From: Desulfurococcales archaeon
Lineage (GTDB): Archaea; Thermoproteota; Thermoprotei_A; Sulfolobales; Desulfurococcaceae
Length of the DNA: 64,000 bases
Assembly (NCBI GenBank): GCA_015520735.1
Contig: WAPN01000001.1
Location: forward strand, 22,250 to 86,249
Direction: 5' to 3'
The notes under the pieces: generated by a model
Seen by the model: the letters and a program-made list of their open reading frames with translations, nothing else
What the model was told of the DNA's origin: nothing
The model's database searches: none
Made by a program: the position numbers and the translations under genes
Shown here: positions 26,703-35,937 of the stretch, one piece after another
Layout of the letters: every line of letters begins with the position of its first letter
Numbering within the stretch: the stretch's first letter is position 1

Positions 26703-26903
26703 CTAGGGATCGTAATAAACAGGTTTATCTAGAGCTAGAAGCCCTGTTTTTCTCTTCATTCCAATCCTATAGGCGACATACTTATCATCAGGACTGAATC
26801 GATGCGGGTGCGGCATGTATAATTCTCCGCCGCAGTATGGACACTTATCATGCCGAAGCGTATATCTGCCACATCTAGAGCATCTACGCATCAGCCACTT
26901 CAA
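26703..26903 (-). CDS. nop10: H/ACA RNP protein Nop10
   Basis: A component of the H/ACA pseudouridylation complex that bridges Cbf5 and L7Ae. A 66-residue protein with the archaeal zinc ribbon C8, C11, C21, C24 and the conserved PHPHRFSPDDKY segment that wraps Cbf5. The start overlaps the stop of aIF2-alpha by four bases, the standard archaeal pairing, so the two genes are translationally coupled. Confidence 0.95.
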   Translation of the reverse strand: MKWLMRRCSRCGRYTLRHDKCPYCGGELYMPHPHRFSPDDKYVAYRIGMKRKTGLLALDKPVYYDP

Positions 26904-27703
26904 CGCTTCTCACGCTCAAAGCTAATTTCAACACCTAGCTTCTTAGCGAGTTTTTCGGCTTTCCTCAATGCATTGCCCAGTATTTTCTCGGCGGTCTTAT
27001 AGTCTGGAGCAGTTATCTCTAGTACGTACCTTGGTGAACCAAGTAGATAAACACGTCCCTTAACCTTCTGCTCCTCATCAACAATGTTTTCTTCAATTTT
27101 CTTAAGAACTTCTCTTATCCTCTCTACACCATTAGGTTTTAAACACCTCAGCGTTAGGATCCCACATATTCTAACCATTTTAACCTTGACGTGACGGAGT
27201 GCCTCGTTATAGAGCGGCTCTATCCATTCCTCTGGTATACCCGCTTCTCGTAACGCGTCGGGTCCGCGGAGCACTGCTTCTTCAAGGCCATAGAGTGGGT
27301 CACCATAATAGTCTTCGAGTTTCCATACAACCTCTTTATAGGCTTCCTCTATTGATTTACCGATCTTTTCAGCTACTAGCTCAATCATCTTTGAAGCTTT
27401 TAGATAGCGTTTCCACCATAGCATCTTCCGCCTTCTCTCATTGTCCGGGACTTTTTTAAGAGATACATCAACTGTTTTTCTTCGCCTATTAACACGAATG
27501 ACCTTAACAACTATCTTCTGGTTTTCGCGGATTACATCTCTTATATTTCTAACCCATCTAGATGCTACTTCGCTCCAAGGGAGATACGCTTCCATATCGT
27601 TGTATTCGTCGAGAGTGACGTAGGCACCGTAATCGAAGATCTTCTTAACTGTCGCCACAACATATTCCCCTACACGGGGTAATTCTTTTCTTGGTATAGG
27701 CAC
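26900..27703 (-). CDS. Translation initiation factor aIF2 alpha
   Basis: The alpha subunit of the aIF2 heterotrimer, which delivers initiator tRNA. A 267-residue protein: S1/OB domain (1-85, GEYVVATVKKIFDYGAYVTL), helical domain (90-175) and C-terminal alpha/beta domain (176-267) that binds the gamma subunit. Length and all domains are standard. It overlaps nop10 by four bases downstream. The genes for L44e and S27e that often precede it are not present upstream, where the AglB-like gene ends 55 bases away. Confidence 0.95.
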   Translation of the reverse strand: MPIPRKELPRVGEYVVATVKKIFDYGAYVTLDEYNDMEAYLPWSEVASRWVRNIRDVIRENQKIVVKVIRVNRRRKTVDVSLKKVPDNERRRKMLWWKRYLKASKMIELVAEKIGKSIEEAYKEVVWKLEDYYGDPLYGLEEAVLRGPDALREAGIPEEWIEPLYNEALRHVKVKMVRICGILTLRCLKPNGVERIREVLKKIEENIVDEEQKVKGRVYLLGSPRYVLEITAPDYKTAEKILGNALRKAEKLAKKLGVEISFEREKR

Positions 27704-27757
27704 AGCCGTTCACCCGATAATGGCTCTTTTACCGATACACTTTCATGTAGTGAAAAA

Positions 27758-29800
27758 TTATGGGAGCTCAGCCTTATATACTGCTACCATATATGATACC
27801 TGGAACGATCTAAACCCTGCCGTGACATTGTATAGTGGCTCAATGAATGCCTTTTCCAACTTAAAGAACTTTAAGCCCGGTATATTAGTTATGGGCCGCT
27901 CCGATAACACACCGTTTATTGGCTGATACCCCAGCGCCTTTATGGCATTAAGTATAAGCCGAACAACCACTGTCTGCTCGGTAACATTATTCCAGGCCAA
28001 CGGCACCTCAAATAAGGATCTTACACGGTAAGTATCTAAGTAAAATGCAAGCGTTTTACCCGTCCCCGAAATATATGTTGGTATTCGTGCAATATCACCT
28101 ACTGGCTGATAATAGAGTGCTTGTTCACCAGTAGTTGTTCTTGGACCCGGAATTACGCGTCCTATATACGCTAGTTTAAGGCTTGAAGCACCCATGGTTT
28201 TCTCGATGCTAATGGCTTCAGCAACTAGTACGTATACGTTCACGTTTTTCCTTTCCCCGATAATTTGTTTCACCAAGTTGATAGCCGTATATTCGTCGCT
28301 CATGAAGAACCATGAGATCAATCTTTTACCATAGAGTGTTCCATCAGGATCAGCAATTGTGTAGGCGTTACCAATATATCCGGCAACCCAGTAGCTATAG
28401 CCCCAGTAACATATGATCAGAGTATTGCCAGTAGTGTTTTCTCTGATAAAATCTAGGGCTTGAACGAGTGGAGGACTAGTGATCGTTGCATTTCCTATCA
28501 GGCTCTTAGTTAGATCACCATAATATATTCTCGGAGGCTCGTTTATCATCGCATATGATGGTAAAGCACCAGCCACAATTGAACCTATTAATATCCATGA
28601 GATACCGAGAACATAGGCTATCTTAACTCCGGCACTCTTTAGCCTCTCAGTATGACGAAACGTAAACGATGATATAATGTAGATACTATAAGCGACGAGG
28701 GGAGCTATAGAAGCAACGGTGAATACCGGCATTGTATGATCGACAAAGCCGCTTAGTAATCCTATTATGAATCCTGCAAAGAGGGCATAAGCAGTAAAAC
28801 TGACTTCAAGATTACCGAGAATACGGCCACGTAATAATACTATAAAGGCCAGCAGAGACAGTACTCCCAGAATGCCCAGATCAAGGGGTAGTTCGTAAGG
28901 CTTTATGAATGCCGGGTAGTTGACAAGATTATAGCATTGGTTTACAACTAGTGATACAGCTGCCGTAAGAGCGGCGCCAGCTACTATTCCTATTAGTCTC
29001 CATGAAACTCTGCCCAGCGGACCAGATGCCCTTATTATTCGATACTCTATGAACGACACAATAGTCATTATTGCTAGAGCGACATAGCCGAGTACGTGGT
29101 AGAATGTGATGAAATATGTTTGTGCAACAATATTGAGGAGGGGCGAAATGACCAGCAGGGAGATTGCCGGGACAAGATGAGTAGGCTTTATTCTTCCAGC
29201 ATATATTAGTAGTAAGAGAAAACCCGCATAAACAAGCAACGTTACCCAGCCACCGCTCCATAATATCCATAGCAGCCCGCCCAATATAGAGCCGAGAACC
29301 ATAATAATCTTGTTGTTACGCTTGATCCCGACACCAATGACTAAGATAGCGATCAACCATAGAAATTGCGATGTGTAATCCCCATAGTTGTTATACTTGA
29401 ACCAGTAGACGAAGCTCGGCGTTGTGGCGAATAAGATAGCTGCTAGTCCAGCAGTAATACCGTTTCTGAACACATAGATCGATACTATGAAAACCATCAC
29501 TATGAATAAAGCGCCGGTTATCAAAGTCCAATAACCTGGAACCATATTTATTGCTGCAACAATCCTATCGACGAGTATCGGTGAATAGAGCAGATTCCTC
29601 GGGGAAACAAATCTTAGATGGGCATCAACAGTTAGATCTCCTCCAGAGCGGATATATTGGATCACGTGTTGATGAAACCATGCTATTACACCATCCATGA
29701 CGCTCCATTTTGTACTATCGAGGACGAAGCATATGTAGAAATACCATATCAACGATACAACCAGTAGGATCACACCAGCTAATAACATCTTTTTACTCAT
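27758..29800 (-). CDS. AglB/STT3-like membrane protein with altered WWDYG motif
   Basis: A 680-residue protein with about 12-13 membrane helices followed by a soluble C-terminal domain (from about residue 430), the layout of the archaeal oligosaccharyltransferase AglB that N-glycosylates surface proteins. In the soluble domain the region CYWGYSYWVAGYIGN (about 464-478) aligns with the WWDYGYW motif that recognises the acceptor Ser/Thr, but reads YWGYS, so the Asp and one Trp are lost. GNAYTIADPDGT continues the family pattern. ATG 29800 (MSKKML) follows GGTGA; an in-frame ATG at 29842 has no such site. It may be a second, modified AglB. Confidence 0.75.
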   Translation of the reverse strand: MSKKMLLAGVILLVVSLIWYFYICFVLDSTKWSVMDGVIAWFHQHVIQYIRSGGDLTVDAHLRFVSPRNLLYSPILVDRIVAAINMVPGYWTLITGALFIVMVFIVSIYVFRNGITAGLAAILFATTPSFVYWFKYNNYGDYTSQFLWLIAILVIGVGIKRNNKIIMVLGSILGGLLWILWSGGWVTLLVYAGFLLLLIYAGRIKPTHLVPAISLLVISPLLNIVAQTYFITFYHVLGYVALAIMTIVSFIEYRIIRASGPLGRVSWRLIGIVAGAALTAAVSLVVNQCYNLVNYPAFIKPYELPLDLGILGVLSLLAFIVLLRGRILGNLEVSFTAYALFAGFIIGLLSGFVDHTMPVFTVASIAPLVAYSIYIISSFTFRHTERLKSAGVKIAYVLGISWILIGSIVAGALPSYAMINEPPRIYYGDLTKSLIGNATITSPPLVQALDFIRENTTGNTLIICYWGYSYWVAGYIGNAYTIADPDGTLYGKRLISWFFMSDEYTAINLVKQIIGERKNVNVYVLVAEAISIEKTMGASSLKLAYIGRVIPGPRTTTGEQALYYQPVGDIARIPTYISGTGKTLAFYLDTYRVRSLFEVPLAWNNVTEQTVVVRLILNAIKALGYQPINGVLSERPITNIPGLKFFKLEKAFIEPLYNVTAGFRSFQVSYMVAVYKAELP

Positions 29801-29933
29801 TCCCAGTGTCACCACGTCCCTAGAACCAATATTAAGAAGCATTACGGCCGTGCAAAATAAATTTGTTTATTTACCAGAAAGAACTAATACAGTCTGTTAG
29901 GCCATCAATTACCAATACACGATCACATAATGG

Positions 29934-30329
29934 GTGAAGAATGTGCCCAGGATAAAGAGGGAGCATCTAAGCTATATTTTGGAGTTTGATTACGTTATCG
30001 AGAAAAGCTCAAAACTAGTACTTGCATTGTTTGGCCTAATAATTATAGCGATTGTTCCCGGATGGGTGCGTGCACTCACTGTGTATTTTGAGAATTATGG
30101 TTTAACCAGTATACAGGTAATTGGAGTCCCCCTAGTCGTCACAGTCGTTATGCTGTTAAGCCTGTTCATCGCATTTGTAATACCGCATTTTGAGCCCACC
30201 CTGCAACCTAAAGGGTTCAGATCTTTGAAGGAAAGAGGGGTTGCACGCATATATTTAACATTAATCGTTGGCCTGCTAGATCTAACAATTTTATCGATCT
30301 TATTGTTATACTACTACATGACCATCTAG
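29934..30329 (+). CDS. Small membrane protein, unknown
   Basis: A 131-residue protein with three membrane segments (about 27-45, 60-82 and 105-128). The short linker between helices two and three is basic. No family was recognised and no charged residues suggest a transport site. The start is a GTG at 29934. It is divergent from the AglB-like gene and ends 14 bases before the convergent GINS gene. Confidence 0.6.
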   Translation: MKNVPRIKREHLSYILEFDYVIEKSSKLVLALFGLIIIAIVPGWVRALTVYFENYGLTSIQVIGVPLVVTVVMLLSLFIAFVIPHFEPTLQPKGFRSLKERGVARIYLTLIVGLLDLTILSILLLYYYMTI

Positions 30330-30343
30330 AAAAACCATACAAA

Positions 30344-30838
30344 CTATAGTAAATGATAAAATATAGGTTGTTTCAGAGGCTCGGCTGCTCCAAGAATATA
30401 TAGGCCTAACGCTTTTCCTATATCTATAGGAGCTATATCGCCTGCCCTGTAGTTTCTACCGTCAATCTTAACCTCAGCTTTAAACTTAACGACAACACTA
30501 TCCCTGGTAGGCATAACGTATGCTCTAGTGATAAGATCCCTGTAGAAATCTATGATAGCACTAATAGAACTGAGCATTTCCGAATCATATGTTTCACCAT
30601 CATGTCTTGCACCCAGACATATCTTGGCAACCCTTATTCTTAACAAATTCTCAGCATCACGTATGGCCTTCTTATAGGCTTCTATGAAGAACTTTCTCGA
30701 TTCTAATGGAGTACTATGTAGCATTGTAATAGATGATCTTATAAAGTCTTGGAAATCACTGATCTTCGCATCAGGCAGGGATAATAGTTTTCCCGTTGTT
30801 AATTCTTCTCTAACAAGCTTCAGGAATACATCATACAT
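30344..30838 (-). CDS. gins15: GINS complex subunit Gins15 (Gins51)
   Basis: A subunit of the archaeal GINS complex, which joins MCM and primase at the replication fork. A 164-residue protein: helical A domain (1-105) and small C-terminal beta domain (VVVKFKAEVKIDGRNYRAGDI). The assignment rests on the fold pattern and on its position directly behind priS and pcn, the order found in Sulfolobus. The start overlaps priS by 19 bases. Confidence 0.85.
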   Translation of the reverse strand: MYDVFLKLVREELTTGKLLSLPDAKISDFQDFIRSSITMLHSTPLESRKFFIEAYKKAIRDAENLLRIRVAKICLGARHDGETYDSEMLSSISAIIDFYRDLITRAYVMPTRDSVVVKFKAEVKIDGRNYRAGDIAPIDIGKALGLYILGAAEPLKQPIFYHLL

Positions 30839-31956
30839 TTTCTTATCTCCACCCTCTCTACATTCTCTATTTTAGCAAGTCCCTTGAGTGCTAGATATAT
30901 TCCAACATACGTTTTAACACGTATAGGTATACCAGTCTTTAAGTTAAGTTTATTGCCTAGAACAGGCAGACCAGAAAAATCCACAACTGGCTTAATAACA
31001 ACTGTTCCGTCCCATGGAGAAAAATCCGCATAACTACTAGGTAATTGCTCGCCAACAGAGGAGACAACCAATCCCGACTTGCCATTAATTGAGCCGCCAA
31101 AACGTGACAACCGAGATATATCCATTGTCACAACAGTATCAATATCTACTCGATTATCCTCAATAGAATATAATACATCATCGTAATCAGCTTCGTATAA
31201 GACCCCCCTCCTTCGCAATAAGTCCTTATGATCTAAATCCATGAAAATCCTTTTTCTAATACCATATTCTTGAGAGACGAAAATTACGATCTTCCTTTTA
31301 GTTATTGGTGGAAAAACCAAGGCAGGCTCTAAGCCATTCAATGATATATACATTGCTAATTCTCTTCTCTCATCACTAGTGAGGTCTAGAATTTCGTCAT
31401 CAGAACACTTTACATGGAATCCCCGATTCCCGGAGAAGTAGACCTTAATATTCTTTAGTCCGAAATCATCCTTCAATACCAATTTTATTTTTATCGCATC
31501 ATTATATGCTCTTTTAATACAGTCAAAATTTATTAATGGATAAGCAATAACATTTGTAGAGCCACATGACGGGCATTGTTTATATGTTCCTTCGAAGCTC
31601 TTGCCACATCTAGTACAAAAAGTTATTGTACTATTACATCCCTGATAATGATCTGCGTCTATATCGAATAACAGATCCGAGCCATGCCACCCTTTTGCCC
31701 CCATATCCTTTGCAGAAGGATCATCGTAATAGGCTGAAGAATAGTAAAGATGTAGTGGAGGATTCTCTATAATGAATTTGTACAACATTGTCATTGAGGG
31801 AAAAGAGAGATGCCTACGATAAGTCGTCTCCCCTAGTAGTTGAACGCCTATCTCTCTCTTATGAATATACGCTGGCTCTTCAAGACAACCTGTCGAGTAG
31901 TACTGTCTGAAAAGACTTTTTAAATGCCTAAGATTACTCGACACGGGGCGCGACAT
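30820..31956 (-). CDS. priS: DNA primase small (catalytic) subunit
   Basis: Makes primers at the replication fork with PriL. A 378-residue protein with the catalytic metal motif LLFDIDADH at 95-103, a zinc-knuckle insertion (FCTRCGKSF ... QCPSCGS, about 113-131), the SGNRGFHV nucleotide-binding motif near 170 and a further acidic motif DIDTVVTMDISRL near 270. It overlaps pcn by 23 bases upstream and gins15 by 19 bases downstream, so the three are one translational unit. Confidence 0.96.
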   Translation of the reverse strand: MSRPVSSNLRHLKSLFRQYYSTGCLEEPAYIHKREIGVQLLGETTYRRHLSFPSMTMLYKFIIENPPLHLYYSSAYYDDPSAKDMGAKGWHGSDLLFDIDADHYQGCNSTITFCTRCGKSFEGTYKQCPSCGSTNVIAYPLINFDCIKRAYNDAIKIKLVLKDDFGLKNIKVYFSGNRGFHVKCSDDEILDLTSDERRELAMYISLNGLEPALVFPPITKRKIVIFVSQEYGIRKRIFMDLDHKDLLRRRGVLYEADYDDVLYSIEDNRVDIDTVVTMDISRLSRFGGSINGKSGLVVSSVGEQLPSSYADFSPWDGTVVIKPVVDFSGLPVLGNKLNLKTGIPIRVKTYVGIYLALKGLAKIENVERVEIRKCMMYS

Positions 31957-32680
31957 AGAACACTAACCTTCCTTCTTGAGGCAATATATATTCTAATTTG
32001 CATGGAACAGCTGATGCTAGCTCTAATATTAGTTCGTTAGCCGCTTGGGCAGCTGTCGATATATCTGAGAGGTAATCAATTGTATATATCGCCCTAGCGT
32101 CTTCTTCGGCGTTGAATTCTATTAATGCACCACTCTCTTCTGTAAGCTCGATTTCTGCCTCGACTATATCTCCGGACGCTTTGACTATCACCTTTCTTTC
32201 ATCTTTTTTCACAATAAACTCTATTGCATCACTAATCGGTTCAAGCTCTTTCACGACATCTCTAAATACTGATGGAAGCATCTTTACATGGGCAGTGAAT
32301 GGTATATTCAGCTCTGGTAGTTCTTCGGCTAAAGTCTCAAGACTTGGAATTATGAAAGTCCTGCGTCCCTTACCAATAAAGCTTACAGCTAATCTTCCAG
32401 CCTCTAAGGTCTCCAGTTGAAGCTGATCCTCCTTCACCGCTCTCCTCAGGATCTTAACCAGATCCTCCATATTCACGCCGACAATTTCTTCTTTATTAGC
32501 TTCATATTCGTCAAAACTCTCCCTATTCATTGTAAAGTCGACCATTACGATCCTCGATGCATCTATAGCTCTCAGCTTCAATCCATCCTCGGTGAAACGA
32601 AATGCTGCTTCATCTATTATCTTGCCAATAGCGTTCATTGCATATCTCCATACCCTGGCGTCAATGAATCGAAGCCTCAA
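31934..32680 (-). CDS. pcn: DNA polymerase sliding clamp PCNA
   Basis: A ring-forming processivity factor for polymerases, FEN1, ligase and others. A 248-residue protein with two PCNA domains: LKAIDASRIVMVDF (35-48) and the C-terminal EGRLVFYVAPRVE are family signatures. Crenarchaea usually have two or three PCNA paralogues forming a heterotrimer; only one is in this window. The operon order is tfs, small orphan, pcn, priS, gins15. Confidence 0.96.
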   Translation of the reverse strand: MRLRFIDARVWRYAMNAIGKIIDEAAFRFTEDGLKLRAIDASRIVMVDFTMNRESFDEYEANKEEIVGVNMEDLVKILRRAVKEDQLQLETLEAGRLAVSFIGKGRRTFIIPSLETLAEELPELNIPFTAHVKMLPSVFRDVVKELEPISDAIEFIVKKDERKVIVKASGDIVEAEIELTEESGALIEFNAEEDARAIYTIDYLSDISTAAQAANELILELASAVPCKLEYILPQEGRLVFYVAPRVE

Positions 32681-32748
32681 AATATCACCCGTAAGAACGG
32701 TGCACTGTACACTTTATGAATAATCTTTACTCGATATTAATAGATTCT

Positions 32749-32937
32749 CTAAGACCTGCCCCGATTATATTCTTTCACTAAAGAACGAACAAGCAGTAAT
32801 GATCTGTAAATAAGAGGCTTCGATGCAATATGTTGTGGCGTTTCAAGATATGCCTCGCTAAGCATATCCTCGAGCTGCCTTAGCATAGCTAATATCTCAC
32901 TAACATCTACGCATGTCTGTGGTGAGGCACTACACAT
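32749..32937 (-). CDS. Small orphan protein between tfs and pcn
   Basis: A 62-residue, mainly helical protein with two cysteines near the N-terminus and a basic C-terminus. Its ATG overlaps the tfs stop codon by one base (TAATG), and it is followed 68 bases later by pcn. The overlap argues that it is a real translated gene. No domain is recognised; a role linked to TFS or the replication genes is inference. Confidence 0.6.
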   Translation of the reverse strand: MCSASPQTCVDVSEILAMLRQLEDMLSEAYLETPQHIASKPLIYRSLLLVRSLVKEYNRGRS

Positions 32938-33284
32938 TATTCATACTCCCTCCATACATAGCCGCATCTCTTACATCTATAGAATCTCGTCGGAGGTTCA
33001 TCAGCCGCTCTGGTTTGTATCATCCAATAATACGCTTCGTGAAATCCACATTTAGGGCAAGTTACTTCTTTTGTGACAGGAAGACCTCTAAGACGCTCCT
33101 CTTCGGTTATCACAATGGTTTTTTCTTTTTCAGTATGTTTTATTTTCCTTGAGATCCTATATCCCCTGAGATCAGTGGCCGAGGCCTTAGCGGCATATCC
33201 ACATCTCATACAAACTAGATATACACCATCTTTTTTCTTGATAGGCTTCATCAAGCCTCCACATTTTGGACAAAATCTCGGCAA
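32937..33284 (-). CDS. tfs: Transcription factor S (TFIIS-like)
   Basis: A transcript cleavage factor that rescues backtracked RNA polymerase. A 115-residue protein with N-terminal zinc ribbon C5, C8, C25, C28 and C-terminal ribbon with CPKCG and CKRCGY. The catalytic Asp-Glu pair is present in QTRAADEPPTRFY. Start is a TTG at 33284; no ATG is in frame before the first zinc ligand. Confidence 0.96.
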   Translation of the reverse strand: MPRFCPKCGGLMKPIKKKDGVYLVCMRCGYAAKASATDLRGYRISRKIKHTEKEKTIVITEEERLRGLPVTKEVTCPKCGFHEAYYWMIQTRAADEPPTRFYRCKRCGYVWREYE

Positions 33285-33389
33285 TTCTATCAGCCCTTAA
33301 GTCTACTACCTCTTATTTGAAGTAATGTAATGTATCTTACTGGTTTATTAGCAGTATTCTCTGCTGATGACACAGAAGTATTGGTGTTT

Positions 33390-33704
33390 TTAACGTTTAA
33401 TCATAGTACTCTTGATGACCTCACAGATCGAATCATGATCTCGGCATCTCTCTAGCAGAATCTCAAGATTATCCGAACTACTAGCAAATATCCTGTGTTT
33501 ACAATTTACTGGGTCTAATAAAGAATCACATGAAATACAGTATATAATTTCATCTCTTGTCCTTAGTTTATCTACGAATCTCCCAGGGAGAATATTTGTG
33601 ATTTTCTCAAAATATATTTCCTCAACACTGTTTCTGCGATAAACGATCCCTATAATATAGTCTCCACAGCGGTAGATGACTAGTAATCTTGATTCGGTTT
33701 TCAT
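33390..33704 (-). CDS. Orphan protein coupled to Rpo11
   Basis: A 104-residue alpha/beta protein with a cysteine cluster CISC ... NCKH near residues 57-70 and a further Cys pair near the C-terminus. Its ATG overlaps the rpo11 stop by four bases (ATGA). I do not recognise the family. The gene order suggests a link to transcription or RNA handling, but nothing in the sequence proves it. Confidence 0.6.
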   Translation of the reverse strand: MKTESRLLVIYRCGDYIIGIVYRRNSVEEIYFEKITNILPGRFVDKLRTRDEIIYCISCDSLLDPVNCKHRIFASSSDNLEILLERCRDHDSICEVIKSTMIKR

Positions 33705-33976
33705 AAAGCTTCATCGATTTTATTTTTGAATTCCTCTAATTGTTCCTTGATACTATGAATGATCTCCGAGATAGTACTCCCAAGATCGGCATTCTTATCT
33801 ACACTTATTATTATTTCAACTTTTCTCTCGAGGGGATGAGGTATTCGATATGTCGCATAAACAACGTTAGGATGTTGGACAGCTGATTTTGCTATCAAAT
33901 TACCTATGGTATCGTCTTCTCCCTCAATAACGATTATTATCTCGTTATCCGTAATGCGCTTTACCTCTACGTTCAT
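33701..33976 (-). CDS. rpo11: RNA polymerase subunit Rpo11 (RpoL)
   Basis: An assembly-platform subunit of archaeal RNA polymerase that dimerises with Rpo3, homologue of eukaryotic Rpb11. A 91-residue protein with the conserved core GEDDTIGNLIAKSAVQHPNV and YRIPHPLERKVEI, plus a C-terminal helix. ATG 33976 follows GGTGG. It lies 46 bases after the DUF2067 gene in the same direction. Confidence 0.95.
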   Translation of the reverse strand: MNVEVKRITDNEIIIVIEGEDDTIGNLIAKSAVQHPNVVYATYRIPHPLERKVEIIISVDKNADLGSTISEIIHSIKEQLEEFKNKIDEAL

Positions 33977-34022
33977 GGCGTTCCACCAATAATGGGTACA
34001 TTCAAAATATTATAGGCCGTAG

Positions 34023-34658
34023 TTATTGTCTTTTATATTTATTCGCACTGCTTAGGACTTTAAGGATATGATCTACGGCCGAACGCCACTCTTTCTTGAG
34101 TATAATTCTTCCATCTTCATCTTTGTCAAGTATATCGGCACGTAAACCCCCCTCAATAATTAATTGATAGCTCTTATTGGCCAAAAGGGTTGAAGCCACA
34201 ATGAAGTACTTACATGCTGTACCTTTTACGCTGAAACGTATTTCATCTAGTACCTCTATTATTTTCTTGATCATATCAAAGATTTCATCTAGATCAGCAT
34301 CCGTGATTATCCTATCTTCCTCAATATGGGCTTTATGGCCTTTCCTCTTGATAACGAACTCTAGGAGCCGTGGAGGAAACGTCCGCCCTATTCTCTCGAC
34401 GAGAAAATCAATACTTATTTCTCTTAATCCTCTCCTTTCCACAATAGCTGATTTATATGCGGATACCAGTCTTTTTATATGCATCCAAGCATTGCGTACA
34501 TCTGATTTATATCCATACATGTCTATCCTAAGCCCCGACGACTCTATCGTAATATTCATCGATTCGATCACTGGCGTCTTATCACGAATCAGCTCGGCTA
34601 GTTTAAGGCATTCATCACCATGACATTTGATATAGAAACTCCTCTTAAGAAGGGGCAA
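34023..34658 (-). CDS. DUF2067-family protein
   Basis: A 211-residue protein that matches the crenarchaeal DUF2067 family by its N-terminus (KRSFYIKCHGDECLKLAELI) and its place between csl4 and rpo11. It looks alpha/beta and soluble. The TTG start at 34658 is set by AGGTGG at 34665-34670, which lies at the end of the csl4 frame. Function unknown; the constant neighbourhood with exosome and polymerase genes suggests RNA metabolism. Confidence 0.75.
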   Translation of the reverse strand: MPLLKRSFYIKCHGDECLKLAELIRDKTPVIESMNITIESSGLRIDMYGYKSDVRNAWMHIKRLVSAYKSAIVERRGLREISIDFLVERIGRTFPPRLLEFVIKRKGHKAHIEEDRIITDADLDEIFDMIKKIIEVLDEIRFSVKGTACKYFIVASTLLANKSYQLIIEGGLRADILDKDEDGRIILKKEWRSAVDHILKVLSSANKYKRQ

Positions 34659-34659
34659 T

Positions 34660-35229
34660 TTACCACCTGAAGAAATACTTGGAGCTTATCTTGCGTTTCT
34701 CAACGTTTCCACAGACAGGGCAAATAAGTCTGTCATCTTTCAGCTTTAGTGTCTCACCACATTTGCTACAGAAAGCAACTACTACTCCGAAAGACGGATG
34801 TTTAGTATTTAACTGGAATGGTTGCAGACTATTCAATACCTTAGCTCTTACAACATCGCCCAGTCGCAACACATCATACATCGTTTCAACATATTCACTG
34901 CTCACCTGCGATATATGTAGTACACCAGTGAAATCCGTGGATCGTGAAGGCTTGTTCTCGATATTGTATATCCTGATAAATGCTAAGTCATTAGATACCG
35001 TCTCAACAATACCTAGTACAACATCGCCGGGCTTTGGTATGATCGGTTTACCTCTGACTTGTCTTACCTCAATTGTCCTTTTGACAATATCTATTAATAC
35101 TCTCCCGACAAGCTGGGACCTAATGTTCCCTTCATCGTCGATATATGCTCCATAGCCTGGAAAGTATTCTTCCTCCACTCCAAGATAGTCGCCGGGGGTT
35201 ACAGGCATTCCTTGTCTTGGTTTCTCCAT
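34660..35229 (-). CDS. csl4: Exosome RNA-binding subunit Csl4
   Basis: A cap subunit of the archaeal RNA exosome. A 189-residue protein: N-terminal domain (about 1-60, VTPGDYLGVEEEYFPGYGAYI), S1 domain (about 65-145) and C-terminal zinc ribbon (CSKCGETL ... LICPVCGNVEKR). Domain order and length are standard for archaeal Csl4, which helps recruit DnaG and substrate. It precedes DUF2067 with only one base between stop and start. Confidence 0.94.
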   Translation of the reverse strand: MEKPRQGMPVTPGDYLGVEEEYFPGYGAYIDDEGNIRSQLVGRVLIDIVKRTIEVRQVRGKPIIPKPGDVVLGIVETVSNDLAFIRIYNIENKPSRSTDFTGVLHISQVSSEYVETMYDVLRLGDVVRAKVLNSLQPFQLNTKHPSFGVVVAFCSKCGETLKLKDDRLICPVCGNVEKRKISSKYFFRW

Positions 35230-35266
35230 ACTGTTTCACCATATTTTTCGAATCCTTGTCTGGGCA

Positions 35267-35911
35267 CTATAATTTCCTGAATATGTAGATAACAGCTTTA
35301 ACCCTATATATGCGTCTGGTATGTGTTTTGAAAATCATAGGTATTATTAGATCCCTTATTTTCTCATCAATTATTCTGAAACCATAACTGTCGGATAATA
35401 CCTGGACTAGTCTATGAAGTCCGGGACTATACTTATGGATAGAGTAGACAGAATTGGCTATTTCGAATGCTTTCTTTAGAAAGATTATGTCGAGCCCCCG
35501 GTTCTTCCGATAGACACCGAATGGGGGATTCATAATGACCGTGTCCACATGATCCGTATAGGTTTCCCTGACATCAGAGCATACCATGATGATCTTATGG
35601 CCAAATATTCTAAAGAAATTTTCATTTATTCTTAATGCACTGGTTAAAACACTACAGTCAATATCGATAGCTAATACCCTTTTAGCTCCTAGAATCAAAG
35701 CACCTATCGCCAGTCTCAGGGTTCCACATCCTAGATCCGCGATTGTCTTTCCAGATACGTCGCCGTGCATGTACGCTAACCATAGGATCTCTGCTGCTAG
35801 GTTAGAAGGCGTTACATATTGTTCTAAAGATCTCTTAGGTGTACTAAAACCTGGTATCTGCTCAAGAATCGATTCAAGGTTTCTTTTATTCAGTCTAGTG
35901 TTATAAAGCAT
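35267..35911 (-). CDS. METTL5-like RNA/nucleic-acid methyltransferase
   Basis: A SAM-dependent methyltransferase of 214 residues. SAM motif I is IADLGCGTLRLAIGAL near 60, and the amino-methyltransferase motif NPPFGVYRKNRG near 128 matches the archaeal METTL5 type (18S m6A-like). The substrate is probably rRNA. It heads the csl4 block on the minus strand and is divergent from the protease gene, 27 bases away. Confidence 0.88.
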   Translation of the reverse strand: MLYNTRLNKRNLESILEQIPGFSTPKRSLEQYVTPSNLAAEILWLAYMHGDVSGKTIADLGCGTLRLAIGALILGAKRVLAIDIDCSVLTSALRINENFFRIFGHKIIMVCSDVRETYTDHVDTVIMNPPFGVYRKNRGLDIIFLKKAFEIANSVYSIHKYSPGLHRLVQVLSDSYGFRIIDEKIRDLIIPMIFKTHTRRIYRVKAVIYIFRKL

Positions 35912-35937
35912 ATTAATCAGTCACCATTAGGAAAAAT

